From contig NZ_FOXS01000008.1 of NCBI RefSeq assembly GCF_900115775.1, positions 192,767-256,766 of the forward strand: 64,000 nt of DNA. The letters run 5' to 3'. The notes beneath the pieces were generated by a model, which saw nothing but the letters and a program-made list of their open reading frames with translations, searched no databases and had not been told where the DNA came from. Below, in pieces: positions 28,420-36,477 of this stretch. This DNA is from Hymenobacter arizonensis. GTDB lineage: Bacteria > Bacteroidota > Bacteroidia > Cytophagales > Hymenobacteraceae. Position 1 is the stretch's first letter. Each line of letters begins with the position of its first letter. Made by a program: the position numbers and the translations under genes.

Positions 28420-29411
28420 GCCTACTTCAACGAAGTTCTGATTTTCTATTTCTCTACGAAGCCACGCAATGCAATCCCAACGGCGACCCCGATTATGACA
28501 ACAAGCCCCGCATGGACTATGACACCGAAACCAATCTGGTCACGGACACGCGACTAAAACGCTACGTACGTGACTATTTGAAAGCCACTGGCCACGCTAT
28601 TTTTGTGGATGGGGAAGCAGGCGCGAAAGTTAGTCCTACCACCAAACTGCAAGCTGTGGTAGGCCGCCTATTAGCCGATGAAACACAATTGGATAGCTTG
28701 TTTGCGGAACAGCCGTCACTCAGGGGACAACTGCAACAACTCTCAGAGGTCGAGCAGAATCCCGACAAGATATTTAAGAAGTTACAAAGCAGGGAAAACC
28801 GCGACTTGAGCATATACTTGTTGGCGCAACTGGTGAAACGGCAGTTTATAGACATCCGTTTGTTCGGCAGCGCCTTCGCCGTGGAGGGATTCAACCGGGC
28901 TTACACCGGGCCAGTGCAACTTAGTTGGGGTTATTCGCTTAACCAGGTAAAGCTGATGGAGTCGAGTACAATTGCTTCCACCATGAATGACGAGAACGGC
29001 ACCTTTGGCAAAGATCACCGGGTTCATTATAGTCTGTTGGCATTCAATGGCACTATTAATCGCTTCGCTGCTCAAGCGTCGGGCCTGACGAACGAGGACG
29101 TGGAGTTGTTCCGCAAGGCACTATGGGAAAGTATTCCGGCCCTACCCACCCGCTCCAAACTTAACCAATACCCTAAGCTGTATGTGGAGGTCGTGTACAA
29201 AGATGGCGCCGCGAATGGGCAGCTAGGGGACTTACGCAGCTACGTGCGGGCCGCAAGCATTGCGGACGAAAAAGCTGTGCGCCGGCTGGAAGACTTAAAC
29301 GTAGATTTTTCGGCCTTGGCGGAGGCAATTTCGGCCAACGAAGCAGTAGATTATGCGGTTGTGCGTACTGGGGTGGGACTGACGTTTGCGAACCCTAAAC
29401 CTCGTGGCTGA
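28416..29411 (+). CDS. cas7: type I-B CRISPR Cascade backbone Cas7
   Basis: This 331-aa protein shows the Cas7 (Csh2/Cst2 type) pattern: an N-terminal strand with FLYEATQCNPNGDPDYDNKPR, then TDTRLKRYVRDYL, a SIYLLAQLVKRQFIDIRLFG segment and a GPVQLSWGYSLNQV strand before a DHRVHYSLLAFNGTINRFAA region. Several copies coat the crRNA in Cascade. It overlaps the cas8b stop by 4 bp and its own stop shares bases with the cas5 start (TGATG at 29409-29413), so the three are translationally coupled. Length and residues look intact. Confidence 0.9.
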   Translation: MSLLQRSSDFLFLYEATQCNPNGDPDYDNKPRMDYDTETNLVTDTRLKRYVRDYLKATGHAIFVDGEAGAKVSPTTKLQAVVGRLLADETQLDSLFAEQPSLRGQLQQLSEVEQNPDKIFKKLQSRENRDLSIYLLAQLVKRQFIDIRLFGSAFAVEGFNRAYTGPVQLSWGYSLNQVKLMESSTIASTMNDENGTFGKDHRVHYSLLAFNGTINRFAAQASGLTNEDVELFRKALWESIPALPTRSKLNQYPKLYVEVVYKDGAANGQLGDLRSYVRAASIADEKAVRRLEDLNVDFSALAEAISANEAVDYAVVRTGVGLTFANPKPRG

Positions 29412-30178
29412 TGCAGATGCTGACGTTCGAACTGGTGGGAAAGATGGCGCACTTCAGAAAATATTACGCCAATAACACGGCCATGAGCTTTAGTATACCT
29501 CCCCGTACTACGCTCATGGGAATGCTGGCCGCCATTTTGGGAATGCCGCGAGACAGCTATTACGACGCCCTCTCAAGCCAACGGTTACGGTTAACTGTAG
29601 GGGTGCAGACTCCGCTCAAGAAGAGCTTTCATCGGCTCAATTTTTTAAAAGTGGAAGCTGGCCGTGATCTGGACGGCTCCAGAGGGCACATTCAACTGCC
29701 TTTCGAGGTCGTAACGGGCTATGATCTGACCCGCGATTTTGTTCGCTACCGCGTGTACGTGGCCCCCGCAACCCTTGATCAGGTCATGTTTGACCAATTA
29801 GTTACGCGGCTGACCGAGGGCAGTGGACCACATTTTGCCTTATCACTAGGCACGGCTAATTTCTCGGCAACACTGGAGAATATTTGCTTATACCCGCAGT
29901 TGCAAGCCGCCAGCAGTGAAGAAATACTGGAATTTCATTCAGCGGTACCGTCTGAACGAGTTAAAAGACTAGCTGAACCAGTCTGGGGCGAGCCAGCCGT
30001 GTTGCTGGACGAAGAACTGATGCCGGCCGATTTCTTGAGTAATCAGAATCGAGAACTCGTCGCCATGAACCGGGTACTGTTTAGCACCAATGGCCACCCC
30101 TTGCGGGCGCAGGTAAGCGGCGAATACTTTGAACTGGTCGGAACCAATGAAATCCAGCGGTTAGTATTTATGGAATGA
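29411..30178 (+). CDS. cas5: type I-B CRISPR Cascade subunit Cas5
   Basis: This 255-aa protein has the Cas5 RAMP opening: a strand LTFELVGKMAHFRKYYANNTAMSF, then PPRTTLMGMLAAILG, where the Arg-Thr-Thr turn and following helix are hallmarks. Cas5 caps the 5' handle of the crRNA. It is translationally coupled to cas7. After its stop the operon ends and debris follows where cas3 would often be in I-B loci. Confidence 0.88.
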   Translation: MQMLTFELVGKMAHFRKYYANNTAMSFSIPPRTTLMGMLAAILGMPRDSYYDALSSQRLRLTVGVQTPLKKSFHRLNFLKVEAGRDLDGSRGHIQLPFEVVTGYDLTRDFVRYRVYVAPATLDQVMFDQLVTRLTEGSGPHFALSLGTANFSATLENICLYPQLQAASSEEILEFHSAVPSERVKRLAEPVWGEPAVLLDEELMPADFLSNQNRELVAMNRVLFSTNGHPLRAQVSGEYFELVGTNEIQRLVFME

Positions 30179-30859
30179 AGATACTCCGTTGCGCAGTGCA
30201 GTGGTCTTTGTTTGGAGCAATGAGTGCCGGTGCTTTGTTTACACAAGTGCACTAATACTGCGTGAGGTATTTGCAATAAGCTTGTCCCAGTAGAAATAAG
30301 ATCAAAAGCTGGTCTTAAAGTAGCTGGGCAAGTAATAATCAAGGTATGGGGGCCAGTGTGGACGTCAGCGGCAAGAATTATTCCTTCAACCTCTTGAGAA
30401 AATGCCGTTTGAGCTCAATTTAAGAGAACGCATCGGTTCAGCTTCACGCCCTATCGTCCCACGCACAGGCGTTAAAGTATTGAGGCCGGCTTACCCGATC
30501 ACCCGTTCAAGGTTCTTCTGTGCCTTCCTCAAACGCACGGCCATTACCAGCGTCAGAAGGAATAATATACCGCCGTTAGGCCGCGTATCGCGTCGGATAT
30601 ACGAGTCCGCGACAGCCCTGCAGCTGACGCAGGGCACAACAACCATTACTCGTTCTGGAAATGAGCTTCGGTTGCTGAGCACTTACAGTGCACAGGTAGC
30701 AGCGGCATTAACTTGCTCCTGAGGGTCAACAAGGGGCTGACTGCCGTTGACGCTGCGATACCTAAGCGCCCATGGCTTACGTTGCGACTCATTAACTTAC
30801 TTTTTGGCGATTATCTAAATTAGGGTGAGGTTGTAATTGTCAATGATAATTTTAATGCT
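30179..30859. other. 680-bp stretch after cas5 with no recognisable gene
   Basis: In many I-B loci cas3 follows cas5. I looked for an HD motif or helicase motifs in all frames and saw none. The frame 30402-30722 has no family pattern. It may be the scar of a deletion joined to the IS1 relic. Confidence 0.4.
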
Positions 30860-31440
30860 GAAAGAGTGATTCGTCAACGATTTGCTGAACGAGCAGGACT
30901 TGCGTACGAGCAGGCCGCAACGAACACTTCACCGCTTTGATGACGTTTGTGCCGCCGTCGTCTTTGGGACCGCGGCAGTGCTGCAAACGCGGCAGCAAGC
31001 CCACGTAGGCCGGGAACAAGTCGGTAAACTACCAGCAATGCCGGTAATAACGGTGGGTCAAGGCCTACCATAAGCGCCTGGCGCTGGCCGCGTCGCGGTG
31101 GCTTAGCACGCAGGCCACGACACGCCGACTGGCGCGCTCAACAGTCAGACTGGGCCGAACCTGCCGTTCTTTGCAGCCCACCAACTTCCAAATTTCATCG
31201 AGTTCGAAGGCCTTCCACGTGCGGCGATGGCCCCTTTTTGGCCGCAAGCGGGGCAAGGGCTGCGGGGACTGCTGCGCTTTTTGCCAGCTTGATCACGCTC
31301 ATACGCGAAATGCCCGTGGCGCGCACGACGCAGGGCTGCGAGTCGGGCTCGGCCTAGAGCTTTTCCACCCGCACGTAACGCGCCGCCCGTCCAGGACCGC
31401 CGGGTACGGCTAGCCCTAGTTGCTCACGCTTTGCACTGGT
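30860..31440 (-). pseudogene. IS1-family transposase relic between cas5 and cas6
   Basis: On the minus strand the pieces read in order: an HTH-like part (VVRATGISRMSVIKLAKS), then FELDEIWKLVGCKERQV with ERASRRVVACVLSHRDAASARRLW (31065-31256), and in another frame FTDLFPAYVGLLPRLQHC. These match the order of IS1-type transposases (ELDEMWSFV, then YTDxxxAY). There are at least two frameshifts and a stop (TAG before FTDLF), so it is dead. It splits the cas genes. Confidence 0.62.
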
Positions 31441-31966
31441 ACTTGGGGTGTTGTTAAACAGATATGGTAAAACTTCTGGCTGGGAAGCCAAACAGTTCTA
31501 ACACTGCTACAAGGCTCAAATGTGCAGTAATAGTAGCCGAAAGTGATATTTTGCGTACCCATTAAGGCTATGGAAATAGAATAGCAAAAACGAACGTTTT
31601 GCTATGTTTAAGGATGGAACATCATCCTTAGTCTTGTACAACAATTCCTTAAGCTAGAAATATTAAAGCATGCGCCCCTGACTCGGAGGTTCTCCTTTAT
31701 TTACATAACCGCTTCGGACTTGGCCAGACCGTCGCTGCTGCAGTTTTTGAGGACTTGGTTGCCAACGAACCGCCCGCATAACTGAGTTGTGACTATCATT
31801 CCACTACTACAGGAATTACATCCACTTAGAGACCGCCCATTTTTTTAGTGCCCTATCACGTTATGTCAAGCAGAAGCTTAAGTATACCGCTTGAGTTGTT
31901 AAAGCAAGACAAGTTTACCAGCTATGGCGTACTGGCCACTAATGATTTGAATACTGCAAATAGTAT
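31441..31966. other. intergenic stretch before cas6, nothing recognised
   Basis: About 525 bases, turning AT-rich near 31550. It must hold the cas6 promoter, since the cas5 operon is cut off by the IS1 relic, but I cannot place it with confidence. Confidence 0.3.
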
Positions 31967-32710
31967 ATGGATACTCGCACTATCTCTCCTTCGTCCTCCG
32001 CTACTACCCTGACGCCAAATTCAAACAGCACATTGCTCGCTGATTCGGTACGCTTGGCGACCATTACTTTCCCTGGCATTCGCTTACAACCGCGCGATGC
32101 GCACAAGCTTCGTGGCTATTTGGGCGGGTTGTTTCGGGATCATTCTCCTTTGCTGCACAACCACTTCGACGACGGTACATACCGCCAGCACTACCCGCTG
32201 GTCCAGTATAAAGTTCTGAATGAAGTGGCCACCTTAGTGGGTCTAAACGAAGGCGCGGCACCCCTAGTGCAGCTATTTTTGCACATCCGGGAACTAGACC
32301 TGGCCGGGAAACGACACCCGGTACTGGACAAGCACATCCGCCACGAGTCGGCAGCCATCGGCTTGGGCACGGAACTGTACCGCTATCGATTTGTCACTCG
32401 GTGGTTGCCCTTGAATCAGGGCAACCACCGGGATTACCAGGCTTTGGAGCCCGCTGCCCGCCGGATGCAACTCACGCGCATTCTCACAAACAACATACTG
32501 GCCTTGCTCAAAGCGGCGAACGTTTACGCACCCCAGTTGCCGCGCCTTATGGTGCACCTAGCCCTGAGCGAGCCGGTGTTAACTCAGTTCAAGAACCAGC
32601 CCATGTTGGGATTTGGGGGCGAATTTGTAGCCAATGTGGTTCTGCCCGATGGCCTGGGGCTGGGTAAGTCCGTAGCCCGGGGATTTGGGTCCGTGCAGCG
32701 GCTCGACTGA
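31967..32710 (+). CDS. cas6: CRISPR pre-crRNA processing endonuclease Cas6 (Cas6b-like)
   Basis: This 247-aa protein has the Cas6b-type pattern: a LRGYLGGLFRDHSPLLHNHFDDG segment with a histidine pair, YPLVQYKVLNEVATLVGLNEGA, and a C-terminal glycine-rich loop GLGLGKSVARGFGSVQRL that contacts crRNA. The first 25 residues are Ser/Thr-rich and probably not part of the fold; a later start is possible. Cas6 cuts the repeat transcript to give the 8-nt handle, often ATTGAAAC in I-B. It is 1.8 kb from cas5 because of the IS1 relic and lies just before a region with degenerate GGATTGAAAC sequences. The residues look intact, so it may still be functional. Confidence 0.85.
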   Translation: MDTRTISPSSSATTLTPNSNSTLLADSVRLATITFPGIRLQPRDAHKLRGYLGGLFRDHSPLLHNHFDDGTYRQHYPLVQYKVLNEVATLVGLNEGAAPLVQLFLHIRELDLAGKRHPVLDKHIRHESAAIGLGTELYRYRFVTRWLPLNQGNHRDYQALEPAARRMQLTRILTNNILALLKAANVYAPQLPRLMVHLALSEPVLTQFKNQPMLGFGGEFVANVVLPDGLGLGKSVARGFGSVQRLD

Positions 32711-33319
32711 TACTTGAAACAACAAGCTTTTTGGGCAGCCTCCCGGGCCTCGACTTTTCCACTTGCCTTTCTTTCTTCTGGCTGATTCTTTTATAAACCG
32801 TACACAGATAAGCTCCTGCGATTTAAAGGCATGATGCAAACTTCATTGCGGGCCGTTGTGAGGAAAGCTTGGGTGCTAAAGGGTAATATGCTGTTGTTCC
32901 ATTCTTTGATGAGGGGTTACGATCAAGGGTCTACAATTTAAAGAGTTAAAAGATCAATGAAGTCTTGCCTTGGGCACTTCTCATCGATGCGTAAGCGCCT
33001 CAGAACATGTTTATGCGTAGATTGCACGCGCATCATGCACTGGCGTGCTGACTAAGTCCGATGCAAAGGCGGATTGAAACAAAGCATGAATATCCTGAAC
33101 CCCTAACTCAAACAACCTTATTGGGTTATTTTAACGTGAAGGCGGATTCACCCGGCTAGGCATTCCAATAGAATAAGACGGATTGAAATCGGTACCAGGA
33201 TTACCGATTTGCCTACAAAGGCTAGGGCCGCCTAAACGTTCTGATCGTTCTGGTCTGGATTGATCCCCGAGAGTTGAAGAGGCGACGCTTCGGCACTACC
33301 AATAAAATAAAGGTAGTGG
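32711..33319. other. stretch after cas6 with degenerate repeat-like motifs
   Basis: About 600 bases without a gene. The only structure seen is the set of GGATTGAAAC-like motifs listed separately. The usual place for the array would be here or beyond the IS copies. Confidence 0.4.
33057..33190 (+). CRISPR. possible degenerate CRISPR repeat remnants
   Basis: Three related short motifs lie in the same orientation: AAGGCGGATTGAAAC ending at 33080, AAGGCGGATTCACC at 33140-33153 and AAGACGGATTGAAAT ending at 33189. The ATTGAAAC ending is typical of type I-B repeats. The outer two share 13 of their last 15 bases, but upstream parts differ and spacing (72 and 37 bases) is irregular, so it is not a working array. 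Chance similarity cannot be ruled out. Confidence 0.25.
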
Positions 33320-33370
33320 TGGGATGGTCTAAGCTAGGCGGACAGAAGAATGGTGTATAATTTTTTCTTT
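33320..33370 (+). mobile_element. second relic of the IS3-family left end
   Basis: TGGGATGGTCTAAG followed by CTAGGCGGACAGAAGAATGG and an AT-rich part parallels the left end of the full copies (TGAGGTGGTCTAG, then GGCGGACAGAAGAAGGACG). It lies 114 bases before the start of copy 2 in the same orientation and has no coding part, so an older copy was lost here. Confidence 0.5.
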
Positions 33371-33484
33371 TCGGTTAGCCTAAACCTCGTCAACTGGAGC
33401 ACTTGGCACGTTGGCGTAAACGCCACAATGCTATGAGGTGGTCTAGGCAAGGCGGACAGAAGAAGGACGTATATTTCTTCTGTC

Positions 33485-33787
33485 ATGGCAACAAAATCCA
33501 GCGGGACATCGCCCGACAAACGGCGTAAATACGACGAGGCCTTCAAGGCCGAGGCCCTGCGCTTGGCCGGCGAGAGCCGCAGCACGCAGGCCGCGACGAG
33601 GCAATTAGGCATCAGCCCAAAGCTGCTTTACCGCTGGCAGCAAGCCCAGCTCGTGGCCGAAGTGGGCAGTGAAGAAGTGGCCCGCGACCCCGAAGATCGC
33701 GCGCTTCGCGCCCGGCTCAAACGGGCCGAGCAAGAGCTTGATATTTTAAAAAAAGCCTTGGTCATCTTCGGCCAGCCGACCCGGTGA
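33485..33787 (+). CDS. IS3-family transposase orfA, copy 2
   Basis: This 100-aa HTH protein starts at ATG 33485, with RRKYDEAFKAEALRLAGESR and QLGISPKLLYRWQQAQ, then a leucine-rich coil ending DILKKALVIFGQPTR. A run of seven A followed by G (33748-33755) lies in the LKK codons and is the usual -1 frameshift signal for making OrfAB. The stop TGA overlaps the orfB GTG by three bases. Confidence 0.85.
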   Translation: MATKSSGTSPDKRRKYDEAFKAEALRLAGESRSTQAATRQLGISPKLLYRWQQAQLVAEVGSEEVARDPEDRALRARLKRAEQELDILKKALVIFGQPTR

Positions 33788-33924
33788 GCACCTACCAACA
33801 CATCGCTCAGCGGTTCGCCAACGTGCCCGTGCACCAGCTCTGCTACGTCTTGCGCGTCGCCCCCAGCGCGTACTATGCCTGGCGTCGGCAGCAGGGCCAG
33901 CCCGTGCCCGAACCAGCGTGGCAA

Positions 33925-34044
33925 GTGGCCGTGCGCGAAGCGTTTGCCTATCACAGCCAGCGTTATGGCATCCGCCGGCTGCGGGTGGCCGTGCGCGAAG
34001 CGTTTGCCTATCACAGCCAGCGTTATGGCATCCGCCGGCTGCGG
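33925..34044 (+). repeat. 60-bp exact tandem duplication inside copy 2 orfB
   Basis: Bases 33925-33984 and 33985-34044 are identical, starting GTGGCCGTGCGCGAAGC and ending CGGCTGCGG. Copies 1 and 3 have a single unit. No mismatch between the units means the duplication is recent or an assembly effect. Confidence 0.9.
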
Positions 34045-34122
34045 GCCGAAGTGCAGGCCCAGGGCCACGCCGTGGGCCGTTGGCGCATCCGCCGCGTGCT
34101 CAAAGCGCACGGCCTGCGGGCC

Positions 34123-34136
34123 CTCCGGGTACGACC
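34123..34136 (+). repeat. micro-insertion, 14-bp form, copy 2 site A
   Basis: CTCCGGGTACGACC lies between GGGCC and CAGCAG. Copies 1 and 3 lack it at this site. It lacks one A compared with the 15-bp form, so it shifts the frame. Confidence 0.8.
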
Positions 34137-34538
34137 CAGCAGCCCCGCTCGTTCGTGCCGCGCACCACCGATTCCGACCCGGCCGTGCGCGCCGCACCCA
34201 ACCGCTTGCTGGGCCAGCCGGCCCCCACCGCCCCGAACCGGGTCTGGGTGGGCGACATCACCTACCTACCCCGGCAGGGCGGAGGCTGGCTGTACCTGGC
34301 CGTGTGGCTTGACCGCTGCTCGCGCAAGATTGTGGGCTGGGACGTGCGCGACACGATGCCCGAAGACCTCGTGAGCGAGGCGCTGCGCCGGGCCCTGGCC
34401 GTGCGCCGCCCCCCGGCCGGGCTCGTCGTGCACTCCGACCAGGGCAGCCAGTACACGGCCACCCGATTCAAGGACTTGCTGGCCCGCCACGGGGCACAGC
34501 AAAGCATGAGCCGGCGCGGCAACTGCTACGACAACGCC

Positions 34539-34553
34539 CTACCGGGTACGACC
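34539..34553 (+). repeat. micro-insertion, 15-bp form, copy 2 site C
   Basis: CTACCGGGTACGACC lies between AACGCC and CACGCCGAATCG. The same insertion at the same place is in copy 1 (24812-24826, complementary strand); copy 3 lacks it. A further copy-1-only insertion of the same 15 bp is at 25095-25109. Within the unit GGGT and ACCC (with the following C) can pair around ACG. Confidence 0.85.
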
Positions 34554-34915
34554 CACGCCGAATCGTTTTGGAGCCGCTTCAAAGCCGAACTGCTCGACGG
34601 TGGCCTCTTTCCCGGACTCGAAGAAGCCCGGCTCGAAATCAGCCACCACGTCGCCTACTACAATGCCGAACGCCGCCACTCAGCGCTTGGTTACCTGGCC
34701 ACAAATCACTTCGAAACGCAACTTCAAACAACGTCTCAATTCTGTCCGGCTTAGTTGGACCACCTCATAGTGAACCGCTTTTCCTCGGCATGGAATAAAT
34801 GGATAACACCGCATCGCCGGAATTGGGCAACCAAGATGCTTAATGCTAATGCCTTTAACCAAAATGAGGTGGTCTAGAAATGGCGGACAGAAGAAGGACG
34901 TATATTTCTTCTGTT

Positions 34916-35218
34916 ATGGCAGCAAAACCCAACGGGGCGTCGCCCGACAAACGGCGTAAATACGACGAAGCCTTCAAGGCCGAGGCGCTGCGCCTGGCCG
35001 GCGAGAGCCGAAGCACCCAGGCCGCGGCGCGGCAACTGGGCATCAGCCCCAAGCTGCTTTACCGCTGGCGGCAGGCGCAGCTCGTGGCCGAAGTCGGCAG
35101 CGTGGAAGTGGCCCGCGACCCGGAAGTACGGGCCCTGCGTGCGGCCAATAAACGGCTGGTGCAGGAACTCGATATTTTAAAAAAAGCCTTGGTCATCTTT
35201 GGCCAGCCGACCCCGTGA
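34916..35218 (+). CDS. IS3-family transposase orfA, copy 3
   Basis: This 100-aa protein starts at ATG 34916 (an upstream ATG at 34880 lies in the IS end and is less likely). It has the HTH region QLGISPKLLYRWRQAQ and a C-terminal coiled-coil (ALRAANKRLVQELDILKKAL). The AAAAAAAG run at 35179-35186 is the expected -1 slippage site. The stop TGA (35216-35218) overlaps the orfB GTG at 35215. Confidence 0.88.
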   Translation: MAAKPNGASPDKRRKYDEAFKAEALRLAGESRSTQAAARQLGISPKLLYRWRQAQLVAEVGSVEVARDPEVRALRAANKRLVQELDILKKALVIFGQPTP

Positions 35219-36096
35219 GCGTCTATCAGCACATTGCCCAACGCCAGGCCCAGGTGCCCGTGCGCCAGCTTTGCCACGTGCTGCACGTGGCCCCGGCCGC
35301 GTATTATGCCTGGCAGCGCCGCCGGCAGATGCCAGCGGTCGAGCCGGCCTGGCAAGTGGCCGTACGCGAAGCGTTTGCGGACCACAGCCAGCGTTACGGC
35401 ACCCGCCGGCTGCGCGCCGAGGTGCAGGCCCAGGGTCACGCGGTGGGCCGCTGGCGCGTCCGCCGCGTGCTCAAAGCCCACGGGCTGCGGGCCCAGCAGC
35501 CGCGCTCGTTTGTGCCCCGCACCACCGACTCGGATCCGGCCGTGCGTGCGGCCCCCAACCGCTTGCTCGGCCAGCCGGCCCCCACCGCCCCCAACCGGGT
35601 GTGGGTCGGCGACATCACGTACCTGCCGCGCCAGGGCGGCGGCTGGCTGTACTTAGCCGTCTGGCTCGACCGTTGCTCGCGCAAAATCGTCGGCTGGGAC
35701 GTGCGCGACACCATGCCCGAAGCCCTGGTCAGCGAGGCCCTGCGCCGGGCCTTGGCCGTGCGCCGGCCCCCGGCCGGGCTCGTGGTCCACTCCGACCAGG
35801 GCAGCCAGTATACGGCCACCCGTTTCAAGGACTTACTGGCCCGCAACGGCGCTCAGCAGAGCATGAGCCGGCGGGGCAACTGCTACGACAACGCGCACGC
35901 CGAATCGTTTTGGAGCCGCTTCAAAGCCGAGCTGCTCGACGGCGGCCACTTTCCCGGCTTGGCCGAAGCCAAGCTCGAAATCAGCCACCACATCGCCTAT
36001 TACAATGCCGAACGCAGGCATTCCGCCCTCGGTTACCAATCACCCAACCACTTTGAAAACCAACTCAAAACAACGTCTCAATTCTGTCCGGCTTAG
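35215..36096 (+). CDS. IS3-family transposase orfB, copy 3
   Basis: This 293-aa protein starts at GTG 35215, in the -1 frame of orfA. It has the HTH_21 region near residues 55-85 and the rve integrase core with DDE residues in WVGDITYL, VHSDQGSQYTA and NAHAESFWSRFKAEL. There is no insertion in YLPRQGGG or DNAHAESFW. It should be made as an OrfAB fusion and cut and join the 13-bp ends. Confidence 0.9.
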   Translation: MSVYQHIAQRQAQVPVRQLCHVLHVAPAAYYAWQRRRQMPAVEPAWQVAVREAFADHSQRYGTRRLRAEVQAQGHAVGRWRVRRVLKAHGLRAQQPRSFVPRTTDSDPAVRAAPNRLLGQPAPTAPNRVWVGDITYLPRQGGGWLYLAVWLDRCSRKIVGWDVRDTMPEALVSEALRRALAVRRPPAGLVVHSDQGSQYTATRFKDLLARNGAQQSMSRRGNCYDNAHAESFWSRFKAELLDGGHFPGLAEAKLEISHHIAYYNAERRHSALGYQSPNHFENQLKTTSQFCPA

Positions 36097-36109
36097 CTAG
36101 ACCACCTCA

Positions 36110-36477
36110 AAACAATGTTCTGAGCATGGACGCTGGAGACTTATATCGCAGGGTCTGTCCACAGGCAGCGAGTAACTGTCCAATAGGCCTGATAATACTA
36201 GAATTCGGTTTATCATTTGCCCACACGCTCGCTTGCTCACAAGAATAGGCCCCCGAGCCGAAGCACCGAGGGCCTAAATTAAGCGATAGCAGGAGCAGTC
36301 CTTACTCATTGGTTCACCGTTAGGCGCGAGGATATAACCTGTCCATCAGGTTCGGGGCGCTGTATTGTAGCGGCTGAAATCAAACAAGGCAAAGCCTGTT
36401 CTAACTTCTCTACCCCCAACAGGGTTAAAGCCAGGCGAGTAAGCGATAAAGAAGTTAACCAAGGACAAGAGCACGGC
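36110..36477. other. intergenic stretch after IS copy 3
   Basis: About 370 bases. A hairpin near 36250-36275 (AGGCCCCCG pairing with CGAGGGCCT, one mismatch) could serve as a terminator but has no T-run. Nothing else was seen. Confidence 0.3.

Larger units (their letters stand above)
33784..34754 (+). pseudogene. IS3-family orfB, copy 2, with duplication and insertions
   Basis: It begins at GTG 33784. A 60-bp segment (33925-33984) is repeated exactly at 33985-34044, adding 20 residues in frame within the HTH_21 region. At 34123-34136 a 14-bp insertion (CTCCGGGTACGACC) breaks the frame after GLRA; the DDE half continues in another frame to 34754. At 34539-34553 the full 15-bp form CTACCGGGTACGACC is inserted in DNA/HAESFW, at the same site as in copy 1. 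Apart from these lesions the sequence is close to copy 3. Confidence 0.85.
33434..34767 (+). mobile_element. IS3-family element, copy 2 (damaged)
   Basis: The left end is TGAGGTGGTCTAG (33434-33446); the right end TTGGACCACCTCA (34755-34767) has two mismatches to the inverted repeat. No clear target duplication was seen. It holds an intact orfA and an orfB with a 60-bp tandem duplication, a 14-bp frameshifting insertion and a 15-bp insertion. It is inactive on its own. Confidence 0.88.
34865..36109 (+). mobile_element. IS3-family element, copy 3 (looks intact)
   Basis: The ends are TGAGGTGGTCTAG (34865-34877) and CTAGACCACCTCA (36097-36109). AAA on both sides may be a 3-bp target duplication, the size expected for IS3 elements. 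orfA and orfB overlap normally, the slippery A7G run is present, and neither orfB insertion nor duplication is found. This is the likely active master among the three. It starts only 97 bp after copy 2. Confidence 0.92.

Noticed and set aside
30402..30722. Frame after cas5 as a possible cas3 fragment
   Set aside because: No HD, Walker or DExH motif and no similarity to Cas3 parts.
33057..33190. A functional CRISPR array
   Set aside because: Only three motifs, irregular spacing, and no conserved full-length repeat. Kept only as a low-confidence remnant.
24598..36109. The cas region as a working composite transposon
   Set aside because: The copies differ from each other, copies 1 and 2 are damaged, and no target duplication is shared by the outer ends. 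Bracketing alone does not show joint movement.
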